A DNA stretch of 64,000 nt from JAUIAI01 sp045106815 (GTDB lineage Bacteria; Pseudomonadota; Gammaproteobacteria; Burkholderiales; Burkholderiaceae_E), in the NCBI GenBank assembly GCA_045106815.1, contig JBGCFG010000003.1:62001-126000 (forward strand), in the 5' to 3' direction. The position numbers and the translations under genes were made by a program. The notes under the pieces were generated by a model. It worked only from the letters and a program-made list of their open reading frames with translations. It did not search any database and was not told the DNA's origin. This document shows positions 44,197 to 52,957 of this stretch, piece after piece. Numbering within the stretch: the first letter of the stretch is position 1; each line of letters begins with the position of its first letter.

Positions 44197-45299
44197 GAAG
44201 TTTTGATCCCCTGCTCGTTCAAATGGAACTTTGAATCATAGTCTGGTATCGCTGCAGGCCCGATTGGCGGCGGCGTAAAAGTTGGTGTCGCGACACCCAC
44301 GGCGCGAGCAGATCTTACCGGGTGCTTCCAGCGCGGGCCCAGAACTCTCATCCCACGTACCCTTTTCACGACCGTGACGCTATAGACAGCGCCACAAATC
44401 GGCCACCATCGATCCCCCGCTTTCTCAAGAAACTCGGTGCGGGCAAGCCACTTGTCGCTTGCCACCAGTGGTCGGTAGCAACCATAGCTGCCGGCTTGAA
44501 TCTCGAAACTGAGAAGCTTGCACCAGTCTTTCAAACGGGGCAGCCCGATAAAGTGCTCGTCGGGCGGCAGAGGCGGCTTGCTGCGCAGACGACCGACCGA
44601 CTGGCCAATGCCCCACAGGCTGATCGGATTAAACCCGACGATAATCGCGCGACCGTCGGGGCGCAGCACGCGATCAACTTCACGCAGGACCTGATGCGGG
44701 TCACTTGCAAACTCCAATACGTGGGGCAAAACAACCAAATCAGCGCTTTCAGTCGCTATGGGTAGTTCCTCATAGCTTTCAATGACCACATCAGCCGGCT
44801 GAACACTCGCTCCATAGTGGGCGGCATTGTCGCTGCGTGAAATTGTGAAGCGACTGCGCATGCGGTTTTGGCGAAGAGCGCTGAGTTCTCGCAGACCGCA
44901 CTGAATGGCCACAAAGCCAAACAAATTGGCCACGGCTTCATCAAGGTGTTGTTGTTCCCAGTTGAGTACATAGCGCCCAGCCGGCGAGGTCAGCCAGCGG
45001 CGCCAGTGATCCTGATTGCCCGGCCCCGGCGCCTGCCCGGGATCAGGCGGCGCGGACTGAGGTTTTTTTGCATCAACTGACCCGCCGTCTGGCATGGCAT
45101 CAGGCCGCTTACCGGACAGCGCATGAGGCTTCTTTCCTCCGGCTGGAACATGGGGCGAGCGTGGCTCATCGGGTCCGGATGCAGCGTCCTGACTAAGTAC
45201 CGGAATCTTCATACCGGTCTGTGTACCACGATTGGAAGACGGGTTCTTGCCATTTGTGTGAAAACCTAACTTGACCAACCACGGGTGGCTGCGTAGCAT
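44121..45299 (-). CDS. SAM-dependent methyltransferase, rnhA-linked
   Basis: The frame encodes up to 392 aa. Residues about 100-330 form a class I methyltransferase domain recognised by WLTSPAGRYVLNWEQQHLD at its start, LVVLPHVLEFASDPHQVLREVDRVLRPDG (motifs around the catalytic core) and GFNPISLWG. Its classic glycine-rich motif I is weak. The first about 95 residues are low complexity (Pro, Lys, Ser), so the true start may be ATG 45212 or later. The C-terminal tail overlaps rnhA by 76 bp. Such a methyltransferase commonly precedes rnhA and dnaQ in Betaproteobacteria. Substrate unknown. It is divergent from mltD. Confidence 0.85.
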   Translation of the reverse strand: MLRSHPWLVKLGFHTNGKNPSSNRGTQTGMKIPVLSQDAASGPDEPRSPHVPAGGKKPHALSGKRPDAMPDGGSVDAKKPQSAPPDPGQAPGPGNQDHWRRWLTSPAGRYVLNWEQQHLDEAVANLFGFVAIQCGLRELSALRQNRMRSRFTISRSDNAAHYGASVQPADVVIESYEELPIATESADLVVLPHVLEFASDPHQVLREVDRVLRPDGRAIIVGFNPISLWGIGQSVGRLRSKPPLPPDEHFIGLPRLKDWCKLLSFEIQAGSYGCYRPLVASDKWLARTEFLEKAGDRWWPICGAVYSVTVVKRVRGMRVLGPRWKHPVRSARAVGVATPTFTPPPIGPAAIPDYDSKFHLNEQGIKTSWPSPSRYLPTAPAKETPDPADGER

Positions 45300-45340
45300 T
45301 ACGTGTAATTCTATAAATTTCAGTTACTTGGACGCCTATT

Positions 45341-47836
45341 TTGAAGTTACTTGCAAGCTCTGGCCAGCGTGGCCAATGTTCTCCTGAGCCAAAGGTTGCC
45401 GAAATAGACAGCAAGCGCTGTTTCCGGCCTGCGCTTCGTCCCCTGACGCGGTTTTGGCGCATCAGCTTCTTGACGGGAGCGATCGCGCTGGCGGGCTGTT
45501 CCACCGTTTCACTTGACTCTGCCGGCCCGAATGTTGATCGGCGCGATATTCCCCACGTGCCGGACCCAGCTGAGGGCCAGCAGGCTAGCGGATCAACTCA
45601 GCCTTCACCACCCTCAGCGGCAAGCGCCGAGACCGCGACCAATCCGGTTGCTCGGCCAACAATTACCAGCGCCCCCAACGACGAAATCGCGATTGAACTG
45701 CCCACCGATGCGGATGGCGTCGGCAAATTGCTCGATTCCATTGAAATGGCCGGTTACCCCGAAGAGCCAGGGAACAAGGTCGCCACAAGTAATGACCCGG
45801 ACCGTCCGGGCAATCTGTGGGATCGAATTCGCAATGGCTTTGGGATGCCTGAGCTCAAAACCAAACTGGTTGGCAAGAAAGAAAAGTTTTACCTCGCCCG
45901 TCCTGATTACCTGAATCGGATGTGGACGCGCGGCGGGCGCTACCTTTTCCACATCGTTGAGGAAATTGAGCGACGCGGCATGCCCATGGAGATCGCCCTC
46001 CTGCCATTTGTGGAGAGCGCGATGAACCCGGTCGCGCTTTCGCACGCGGAAGCGGCCGGCTTGTGGCAGTTCATTCCTTCTACCGGACGCGCCTACAACC
46101 TGAAGCAAAACTGGTGGGTCGACAATCGCCGCGATGTTGTTCAATCCACGCGCGCGGCCCTCGACTATCTTGAGATGCTGCATGCCATGCATGACGGCGA
46201 CTGGTTCCTCGCCCTGGCGTCCTACAACTGGGGCGAAGGGTCGGTTAATCGGGCGATCAAGCGAAACAAAAAACGTGGCCGCGGCACCGACTACCTTAGC
46301 CTGCGCATGCCGCGCGAGACTCGGCACTATGTGCCAAAACTTATCGCGCTCAAGAACATCATCGCCAATGCTGATGAGCTTGGCGTCGCGCTGCCCGAGT
46401 TGCTTGATCAACCGTACTTCGTGGTGATCGAAAAGAGCCGGCCAATTGATCTTGACCTTGCCGCAGAGTTTGCGGGCTTGTCAGTGGGCGAGTTCGTCGC
46501 GTTAAACCCGGCGCACAACCGACCTGTCATTTCGGCAACCCGTAACAACCAAATCAAGATTCCGGCGGAGAACCTTGAGAGCTTTCTGGCCGCGATTGAA
46601 GCACACGAATCAACCGGCAAGGCGTTTGCCACCTGGCATCCGTACACGATCAAAAAGAACGAGACTGTTAGCAAGGTAGCCAAGCGTGCTGGTCTTAGCA
46701 CCAGCGAGCTACTGAAAGCCAATGGTCTTTCTGCGCGGCGCAAGCTCGTGGCAGGCACACGCATCCTGGTTCCCACAACGAAAGGTGTGCAGGACGAGCA
46801 GATTGCGGCGTTTGCGGCGCCGACAATTGTTGAAATTGTCAATCGGCCTGCCCGTTACCATCGCGTTAAGCGTCGCGATACGCTCGGTAAGATCGCTAAG
46901 CGCTGGGGCGTTTCAACCCGCACGCTTCGACGCTGGAACGGTTTAAAGAGCAACAAGCTACGGCGGGGTCAGCGCCTGCTGGTTGCCCAGCCTTCACGCC
47001 AGACCGTTCAGACAACGGCAATGGGCCGAACGCGCGTTTTGTCAGCGGCAGCAACGGCCACCCTGATCAATCAAAGCGCCAAGCTGCACACGGTCAAGCG
47101 CGGTGACACACTGAGCCGCATTGCTCAGCGTTACAAGGTGAAGCTTAGAGATCTGCGTAGCTGGAACCGCATGTCCAGCAATCGCATCAAAGTTGGCCAG
47201 CGCTTAAATGTTGCGCCCGCGCGGGTTACCAAGCTCGCTAGGTTTGACGGTAACGCGAAAGGCGGCAAGGTGCATAAGGTTCGTCGTGGGGAAACCCTTG
47301 GGCGAATTGCGAGCCGCTATGGCGTGTCAGTCAAGCAGCTTCGCGCCTGGAACAAGGTCCGCGGCAATCGCATCCTGGTCGGACAAAGGCTGACGGTTGC
47401 GCCCGCCCCTGCGCTGAAAGCAAGAACCAAGACCGCTGCAAGCAAGACGCATCGGGTTCGCCGAGGTGACACGCTTAGCGGTATTGCAGCGCGCTATCGG
47501 GTTTCCATGACCGATCTCAAGCGCTGGAACCGGCTCAAATCAACCAATGTGATGCTTGGCCAGCGTTTGAAGGTCAAGCCCGCCGGTAAGCCTGTGCGCA
47601 AGGTGGCCAGCAACCAAACGGCCATCAAAAAGGCCGCCACCAAGCAAACGATTCGTCATCGGGTTAAGCGCGGTGAAACTCTGAGCGGTATCGCCGCCAA
47701 ATACGGGGTCAGCGTTCGCGACCTGAAGCGTTGGAACGCGATTCGTGGCCATGTCATCCAGTTGGGACAGAAACTGCGGATTAAAGTGGACACCCGCACG
47801 CTGACTCGAAACCGTCGTTCAGGCAAAATCACCTGA
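45341..47836 (+). CDS. mltD: membrane-bound lytic murein transglycosylase with six LysM repeats
   Basis: The 831-aa lipoprotein (lipobox ALAGC, Cys53) has an SLT domain at about 190-345. Its catalytic Glu is E225 in LLPFVESAMNP, and AAGLWQFIPSTGR and ASYNWGEG follow. Six LysM modules follow at about 433-477, 506-549, 582-625, 644-687, 703-746 and 771-815, each about 44 aa (pattern VKRGDTLSRIAQRY...LRxWN...GQRLxV). A weaker LysM-like segment lies at about 360-408. It cleaves peptidoglycan glycan strands to anhydromuropeptides while anchored in the outer membrane. The only available start is TTG 45341, because no ATG or GTG precedes the signal sequence. E. coli MltD has two LysM modules. Confidence 0.92.
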   Translation: MKLLASSGQRGQCSPEPKVAEIDSKRCFRPALRPLTRFWRISFLTGAIALAGCSTVSLDSAGPNVDRRDIPHVPDPAEGQQASGSTQPSPPSAASAETATNPVARPTITSAPNDEIAIELPTDADGVGKLLDSIEMAGYPEEPGNKVATSNDPDRPGNLWDRIRNGFGMPELKTKLVGKKEKFYLARPDYLNRMWTRGGRYLFHIVEEIERRGMPMEIALLPFVESAMNPVALSHAEAAGLWQFIPSTGRAYNLKQNWWVDNRRDVVQSTRAALDYLEMLHAMHDGDWFLALASYNWGEGSVNRAIKRNKKRGRGTDYLSLRMPRETRHYVPKLIALKNIIANADELGVALPELLDQPYFVVIEKSRPIDLDLAAEFAGLSVGEFVALNPAHNRPVISATRNNQIKIPAENLESFLAAIEAHESTGKAFATWHPYTIKKNETVSKVAKRAGLSTSELLKANGLSARRKLVAGTRILVPTTKGVQDEQIAAFAAPTIVEIVNRPARYHRVKRRDTLGKIAKRWGVSTRTLRRWNGLKSNKLRRGQRLLVAQPSRQTVQTTAMGRTRVLSAAATATLINQSAKLHTVKRGDTLSRIAQRYKVKLRDLRSWNRMSSNRIKVGQRLNVAPARVTKLARFDGNAKGGKVHKVRRGETLGRIASRYGVSVKQLRAWNKVRGNRILVGQRLTVAPAPALKARTKTAASKTHRVRRGDTLSGIAARYRVSMTDLKRWNRLKSTNVMLGQRLKVKPAGKPVRKVASNQTAIKKAATKQTIRHRVKRGETLSGIAAKYGVSVRDLKRWNAIRGHVIQLGQKLRIKVDTRTLTRNRRSGKIT

Positions 47837-47842
47837 AACCAG

Positions 47843-47868
47843 CGGGCGCTGCGACTAGCGCCCGTTTG
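47843..47868 (+). terminator. probable terminator between mltD and fabI
   Basis: An 8-bp stem CGGGCGCT/AGCGCCCG (47843-47850 and 47857-47864) with a 6-nt loop is followed by TTTGATTT. The T-tract is interrupted, so termination may be partial, letting some transcripts continue into fabI. Confidence 0.6.
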
Positions 47869-47901
47869 ATTTCTGATTGATTAACCTAGGAGCGACCCCG
47901 G

Positions 47902-48684
47902 ATGAGTTTCCTCGCGGGCAAGAAAATCCTCATTACCGGCCTGCTATCGAACCGGTCTATTGCTTACGGTATTGCCAAAGCCTGCCACGCTCAGGGGGCA
48001 GAACTGGCGTTCACCTATCAGAGCGACCGCTTCGAAAAGCGCATTAAAGACCTAGCGGCGGAATTTGATTCCACCTTGGTCTATGAGTGTGATGTGTCGG
48101 AAGACGGTCAGATTGATCAGCTTTTTTCGCAACTCGGGCAACAATGGGACCAACTCAACGGCCTGGTCCATGCGATCGGCTTTGCTCCCCGCGAGGCCAT
48201 TTCGGGTAGTTATCTGGAAGGCGCCAGCCGCGAGGCCTTTCGAATTGCGCACGATGTCTCTGCCTATAGTCTGACAGCGATGGCTAGCGCCGGGCGCGAG
48301 CTGCTGGTCAAAGGCGGCGGCTCAGTCATCACCCTGACCTATTTGGGATCAAGCCAAGTGGTACCCAACTACAACACGATGGGTCTGGCGAAAGCTAGCC
48401 TGGAAGCCTCTGTGCGATATCTCGCGGCCGATCTTGGACCAGACGGTGTTCGCGTGAATGGCATTTCGGCTGGCCCGATCAAGACGCTTGCTGCCAGCGG
48501 GATCAAAGGCTTTTCAAAGATCCTCGATCACGTAGCGAGCAACGCGCCGCTGCGGCGTAACGTGACAAGCGAAGAAGTCGGCAATGTGGCGTCTTTCCTG
48601 ATGTCCGACCTTGCGTCAGGCATGACGGGCGAAATCACCTATGTGGATGCGGGCTTCCATCATGTGATGGGATCGATTGACTGA
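47902..48684 (+). CDS. fabI: enoyl-[acyl-carrier-protein] reductase, NADH
   Basis: FabI does the last reduction of each fatty-acid elongation cycle. The 260-aa protein has the FabI-type SDR layout: GLLSNRSIAYGIAKA (cofactor-binding), then the catalytic pair Y157 and K164 in the Y-x6-K motif PNYNTMGLAK, with Y147 before it. Normal length. AGGAG lies about 9 bp before the ATG. It follows mltD, separated by a probable terminator. The 3' end overlaps the convergent senA gene by 25 bp. Confidence 0.96.
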   Translation: MSFLAGKKILITGLLSNRSIAYGIAKACHAQGAELAFTYQSDRFEKRIKDLAAEFDSTLVYECDVSEDGQIDQLFSQLGQQWDQLNGLVHAIGFAPREAISGSYLEGASREAFRIAHDVSAYSLTAMASAGRELLVKGGGSVITLTYLGSSQVVPNYNTMGLAKASLEASVRYLAADLGPDGVRVNGISAGPIKTLAASGIKGFSKILDHVASNAPLRRNVTSEEVGNVASFLMSDLASGMTGEITYVDAGFHHVMGSID

Positions 48685-49841
48685 ACGACTCTGAATCCGT
48701 TGAACACGTCAGCACGGTGCGGCTCGTAGTAGTTTCTGAAGCGCGTGTCGCACATGCCTGCCGGCGTTGCCAAGGAAGCGCCCTTGAGCACCCGATGCGT
48801 ATAAAACCAGGGGGCTGAGTACTCTTTGTAGGGGTCGGCAGAAAACCCCGGGAGAGGCTCAAACGGGCTGCTCGTCCACTCCCAGACATCGCCCCACTGA
48901 AACTCAGCGTGCCGGGCAGCAAGTAACCACTGCGCTTCACTGGGCAAGCTAACCCCAGCCCATCGGCAATATGCCTGTGCCTCATATAGCGAGACATGCG
49001 TCATGGGCGCGTTGGGCTGTAGTTCAGCCCAATGCTCAAACCTGCGCACCTGAATATCAGGTCCCTCGACCCGCCAGTATCGCGGTGAGTGAGACGATAA
49101 CTCGTGTTTGCCTAGGCGCAGACCTGCTGGCCAGAATTCTGGATGGTCGTAACCACCATCTAGAACAAACTGCGCAAATTCGCCCGCGCTCACGACTTGA
49201 TTGCTAATCCGGAAGGCGTCAACCGAGACCCTATGACCATACTTTTCATTGTCGAAAACGAACGGTGTCTCCGGCGGTGAACCCACCATGACATCATCAG
49301 GCCCAATGTCCAGCCAATCGGCCTGGCCGAGCGATCTTTGCTCTGCCAAGTCTTGAGCCGGACTATACCCATGGGTCTGCCAGGTGTAGCAAAACGCCTC
49401 TCGGTGCATCATCTCGTGAAATAGCGACAGCCGGTGAAAATAGAGGGCCGGATCATCGTCAGTAAGTGCATCGAGTGCGCTTAGAGACTGATCAAGGACG
49501 GTGTCCAAATAATTAAGCACAGGTACCGGCTGAACCAAGGGTAGGCCCCATCGGGTGTGATGCTCAATCGGAGTCGAGTCGTAGAGTTTGTCAGCCTCGG
49601 GCAAAATGGAGGCCGCTGGTGGCTGTTCGGGTTGTTCGCGCAGGCACCATCGCTCGTGGAACCAGCCGACATGCCCGAGTTCCCATAACGGTGGATTTAC
49701 GATCGGCAAAACCGGGCCCAGCCAGCGGTCGCCGCTAAGCGGCTCGATGGCGCGTAAAGTGCTCTTGCGCTGATTGCGGGTGGCAAGCGCGAGCGCTTGT
49801 CGCCCCGCCGCACGCAGTGATGGTGTTTTCACTGCGCGCAT
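48660..49841 (-). CDS. senA: selenoneine synthase (EgtB-like, SenA)
   Basis: The 393-aa protein combines a DinB-like N-terminal domain with an SUMF1-fold C-terminal domain, the EgtB/SenA layout. The predicted Fe ligands are H57 (PPLWELGHVGW), H142 and H146 (LFHEMMHRE). The segments NPPLWELGHVGWFHERW, LYDST and HTRWGLPL fit the SenA subgroup, not classical EgtB. SenA joins a selenosugar to hercynine with oxygen to give selenoneine. The assignment is strengthened by adjacent senB and egtD. The start is ATG 49841, but 49901 is possible; neither has a clear ribosome site. Divergent from senB; convergent with fabI. Confidence 0.88.
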   Translation of the reverse strand: MRAVKTPSLRAAGRQALALATRNQRKSTLRAIEPLSGDRWLGPVLPIVNPPLWELGHVGWFHERWCLREQPEQPPAASILPEADKLYDSTPIEHHTRWGLPLVQPVPVLNYLDTVLDQSLSALDALTDDDPALYFHRLSLFHEMMHREAFCYTWQTHGYSPAQDLAEQRSLGQADWLDIGPDDVMVGSPPETPFVFDNEKYGHRVSVDAFRISNQVVSAGEFAQFVLDGGYDHPEFWPAGLRLGKHELSSHSPRYWRVEGPDIQVRRFEHWAELQPNAPMTHVSLYEAQAYCRWAGVSLPSEAQWLLAARHAEFQWGDVWEWTSSPFEPLPGFSADPYKEYSAPWFYTHRVLKGASLATPAGMCDTRFRNYYEPHRADVFNGFRVVQSIDPIT

Positions 49842-50006
49842 GGCGGTCGTTTCGTTGATAGTTGAACTGTGTTGAACCAAGGCTATTTCACACCCCATCA
49901 TTAACCGCCTGAACCTTACCGGACAAGCCGCCCGAATCGCAAATGCCAACCACTCCAACCGGCCCATGGCGGCCGATACCCACCACTATCCCTCTACAGG
50001 ATAAGC

Positions 50007-50999
50007 ATGTCTGACGACACACCGCCCCAGCCAGCCAATCCACGAAAGGCCGTGTCGATTGTCACGCCAGCACTTGCAGCCGCAAACAATGGCAATTGGC
50101 GTACGGCTGATCGGTGGTCGCACTTTTTGGGCGAACTTTACGCCGTGAACATCACAAAAGAGTGGCTGCCGGCTGATACGTCCCCTGACCTCATGATTGC
50201 GCTGCACGCGCGACGCTCGGCTGAAGCGGTGGCCGACTTTAGTCAAACAGGCAAACCCATCGTGCTCGTGCTCACCGGGACCGACTTGTATCGCGACATT
50301 CAGTTTGACCCAAGCGCTCAGCGTTCGCTGGCATTGGCGACACACTTGGTCGTGTTGCAGCAGGCTGGCCTGGATGAACTACCGCCAGCGGCGCGGCAAA
50401 AGTGTGTTGTCATCGAACAGTCTGCTCCGGCCCTGCCTGCACTCGAGCCAAGGCCCGACACGTTTGACCTGTTGTTGGTAGGACACTTGCGCGCAGAGAA
50501 GGATCCGCTCACGGCTGCCCGGGCCCTGAAGCACTTGTCTGCCACTCATGTTCGCCTGCGCGCAATCGGGCGCAGCGACGATACAGACACCGGCCTGCCT
50601 TTCACTGAGATGGCGTCGGTCGATCCCAGAATCGAAATGCTCGGCAACCAGACCCATGCTGACACCCGCGATTTGATCAGACGCGGCCGTCTGCTGTTGC
50701 TGCCCTCTTTGATGGAAGGCGGGGCCAATGTGCTGATCGAAGCAGTCGTGAGCGACACACCCGTCCTCGCGTCGAGGATTTCGGGGTCAATCGGTATGCT
50801 CGGCGCGGACTACCCCGGTTACTTTCCGGTGGGCGATGATGCCGCGCTCGCAGAACTGATTGAACGCTGCATGAATGAACCCACGTTTGTAGAAATGCTT
50901 AGGGCTCACTGCAGGCAGCGCGCCTATTTGTTCGCACCCAGCCGAGAAGCTGACCTAGTACGCCAGCTCGTAAGTACGACGTTGAGCAAAACCCCGTGA
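50007..50999 (+). CDS. senB: selenosugar synthase (SenB)
   Basis: The 330-aa glycosyltransferase-fold protein matches the SenB family (formerly TIGR04348): VTPALAAANNGNWRTADRW at the N-terminus, LMIALHARRSAEA, LTGTDLYRDI, and in the C-half VGHLRAEKDPLT, MEGGANVLIEAV and SRISGSIGMLGADYPGYF. SenB is known to make a selenium-containing sugar from UDP-GlcNAc and selenophosphate, forming the C-Se bond used by SenA. AGGA lies 5 bp before the ATG. It is divergent from senA across about 165 bp and convergent with egtD. The selenophosphate synthase gene usually linked to it is not in the window. Confidence 0.92.
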   Translation: MSDDTPPQPANPRKAVSIVTPALAAANNGNWRTADRWSHFLGELYAVNITKEWLPADTSPDLMIALHARRSAEAVADFSQTGKPIVLVLTGTDLYRDIQFDPSAQRSLALATHLVVLQQAGLDELPPAARQKCVVIEQSAPALPALEPRPDTFDLLLVGHLRAEKDPLTAARALKHLSATHVRLRAIGRSDDTDTGLPFTEMASVDPRIEMLGNQTHADTRDLIRRGRLLLLPSLMEGGANVLIEAVVSDTPVLASRISGSIGMLGADYPGYFPVGDDAALAELIERCMNEPTFVEMLRAHCRQRAYLFAPSREADLVRQLVSTTLSKTP

Positions 51000-51048
51000 C
51001 TTACGTTGCGAGGTTGAGATAACGATCTAAGGCTGCTTAGTCGACTGC

Positions 51049-52053
51049 CTAGTTGTTGGCTTGGGCAAGCGTAACCGAATACCACTGATTAGCATCAAGC
51101 CACTGCTGACGAACCTCAAACCCTGCCCGAGTCATTAATCGGTTCACGCTTTCAACTTCAAATTTATGACTGTTCTCGGTATGAATCGTTTCGCCAACAT
51201 TGAATTCACAACTTCCACCCGACCAACTCACCGTACAAGGTTGATTGGCTACCAGGTGCATCTCAATGCGGCTCTCTTCAGCGTTAAAGAACGCCCGATG
51301 AACCCACTGCCCAAGATTGAAATCTGTCCCGAGTTGATCATTGGCCACTAAAAGTGCATTGCGGTTGAATGCACCTGTCACGCCGAGCGCGTCATCATAC
51401 GCTGCTTCCAGGACATGATGCTCTTTAACAAGATCTGCCCCGAGGAGCAAAGAGGTCGAGCCGGTCTTGCTGCGCGGCAAGCGCTCCAGAAAGCCAGCAG
51501 CTTCGTCCGGTGTGAAGTTGCCAATGCTTGAGCCCGGGTAAAAGTAAAGCAGCGGTGCTGCCAGCAGGTCATCGGGCAGCGACCAGGCCTGAGTGAAGTC
51601 CCTCACCAGTGGCTGCATCGTGATGTCGGGAAATTCCCGCTCCAACGCCGCCACCGACTTGCTCAGGAAGTCGCCCGATATATCAACACCCACATACGCG
51701 GCTGGCTTTAGCGCACCAAACAGACCGGCCGCTTTGCGGCAGTCGCCCGCGCCCAGATCAACCATTTGAAAACCCGTCGGCATCATCGCGCCAATCTGCT
51801 CACCGTATTCGGCAAAAATGGACGCCTCTGTCCGTGTCGGGTAATACTCAGGCAATTCGCACAAGGCAGTAAACAATGTAGAGCCCAGCCTGTCGTAGAA
51901 ATACTTTGGCGGCAATTGGGCAGGCTTGCTCGCAAGTGCCGCCAGTATTTCGGCATGGTCGGATTCGCTTTGACGCCGCTGAGCGTCGGCATTGGGGCTT
52001 GAGGCAGTGGTAGCAGGCTGAGAGTCGTTCATGGGAGTCGATGGCTTTTGCAT
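51049..52053 (-). CDS. egtD: L-histidine N-alpha-methyltransferase
   Basis: EgtD trimethylates histidine to hercynine, the precursor of ergothioneine and selenoneine. The 334-aa protein shows the family segments: LPPKYFYDRLGSTLFTALCELPEYYPTRTE, the SAM-binding VDLGAGDCRKA, and LYFYPGSSIGNFTPDEA. The central YDDALGVTGAFNRNAL is also typical of the histidine-binding part. The start is 52053 or ATG 52032; neither has a good ribosome site. It is convergent with senB and divergent from the ABC transporter genes, forming with senA and senB a local selenoneine locus. Confidence 0.94.
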   Translation of the reverse strand: MQKPSTPMNDSQPATTASSPNADAQRRQSESDHAEILAALASKPAQLPPKYFYDRLGSTLFTALCELPEYYPTRTEASIFAEYGEQIGAMMPTGFQMVDLGAGDCRKAAGLFGALKPAAYVGVDISGDFLSKSVAALEREFPDITMQPLVRDFTQAWSLPDDLLAAPLLYFYPGSSIGNFTPDEAAGFLERLPRSKTGSTSLLLGADLVKEHHVLEAAYDDALGVTGAFNRNALLVANDQLGTDFNLGQWVHRAFFNAEESRIEMHLVANQPCTVSWSGGSCEFNVGETIHTENSHKFEVESVNRLMTRAGFEVRQQWLDANQWYSVTLAQANN

Positions 52054-52256
52054 CAGGTGATGTTAACGCGCACCCGAATCAGTACCAGACAAGCTGCGGG
52101 GTGCTTCACCTTGGGGCACTGAAACCCGGCATACTCACCGCCAATTCGGTGTCTCTTCCCACCGCTTTTCACCAACTGCAACCGACCGCCTCATTGCAAC
52201 CGACCGATCAAACATCGCGCCCTGATCAGGACGTCGCTTCAAAAACCCAGCATCAA

Positions 52257-52943
52257 ATGCCGGCAAACATGCCGGTTGTTGAGGGTAGCGAACTAAACAA
52301 GCAGTTTGCTGACCGCTGGATACTCCGCAAAGCCGGCATCACGATCACCGCGGGCGAGTCGGTGGCGCTGCTCGGTGAGTCAGGGGTTGGCAAATCAACT
52401 GTGCTCAATATACTTGCGGGACTGGAACCGGCTGACGCCGGACACCTGAAGGTTGCTGGTGTTGATCTTATGCCAGGTAAGTTCGATGCAGATGCGAGTG
52501 CTGCAATGCGTCGTGAGCGCATCGGGTTTGTGTTTCAGGCCTTTCACCTCCTGCCACATCTGAGCGTCTGGCAGAACGTAGCAGTGCCCTTGCTGCTAAC
52601 GGGTTCAAACCCTCAGGAGGCCCGCGAACCGGTTGAGCGACTCCTGAGCAAAATCGGCTTGGCAGACCGTGCAGACGCAAGACCAAATGTGCTGTCAGGT
52701 GGCGAACAACAGCGCGTGTCACTCGCCCGCGCACTGATCCATCAGCCCATGCTGCTGCTCGCAGATGAACCGACTGGCAACCTTGATCCGCAAACGGCCA
52801 CCCAGGCGCTGGCCCTCATGCGTGAAATCGTGGCTGAAACACAATGCGCCATGTTGATGGTCACCCATTCGGATCAGGCTGCTGCAATCTGCGATCGGCA
52901 TCTGCGCCTCAAAGACGGTCAGATCGCATTAGCGCCGAGGTGA
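52257..52943 (+). CDS. ABC transporter ATP-binding protein, LolD/MacB-type
   Basis: The 228-aa ATPase has Walker A GESGVGKST, Q-loop FVFQAFHLLPHLSVWQNV, signature LSGGEQQRV and Walker B LLLADEPTGNLD. These are the features of the MacB/LolD/FtsE class that works with FtsX-type permeases. A frame from 52041 exists, but its first 72 residues are unlike the family and overlap egtD, so I start at ATG 52257. No strong ribosome site is visible. It is the first gene of a three-gene operon with the permease (which it touches) and a secreted lipocalin. Confidence 0.9.
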   Translation: MPANMPVVEGSELNKQFADRWILRKAGITITAGESVALLGESGVGKSTVLNILAGLEPADAGHLKVAGVDLMPGKFDADASAAMRRERIGFVFQAFHLLPHLSVWQNVAVPLLLTGSNPQEAREPVERLLSKIGLADRADARPNVLSGGEQQRVSLARALIHQPMLLLADEPTGNLDPQTATQALALMREIVAETQCAMLMVTHSDQAAAICDRHLRLKDGQIALAPR

Positions 52944-52957
52944 GGCCGAGCGCGACG

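Noticed and set aside
44121..45299. A frameshift error joining methyltransferase and rnhA
   Set aside because: Both frames are intact with normal domains; the overlap is odd but needs no error.
45614..46411. 265-aa minus-strand open frame
   Set aside because: It is antisense to the MltD SLT domain, a common artefact in GC-biased genes.
48660..49967. Naming the EgtB-like gene as ergothioneine EgtB
   Set aside because: The neighbouring SenB-type gene and the motif set fit SenA better; EgtB remains the fallback if a tree says otherwise.
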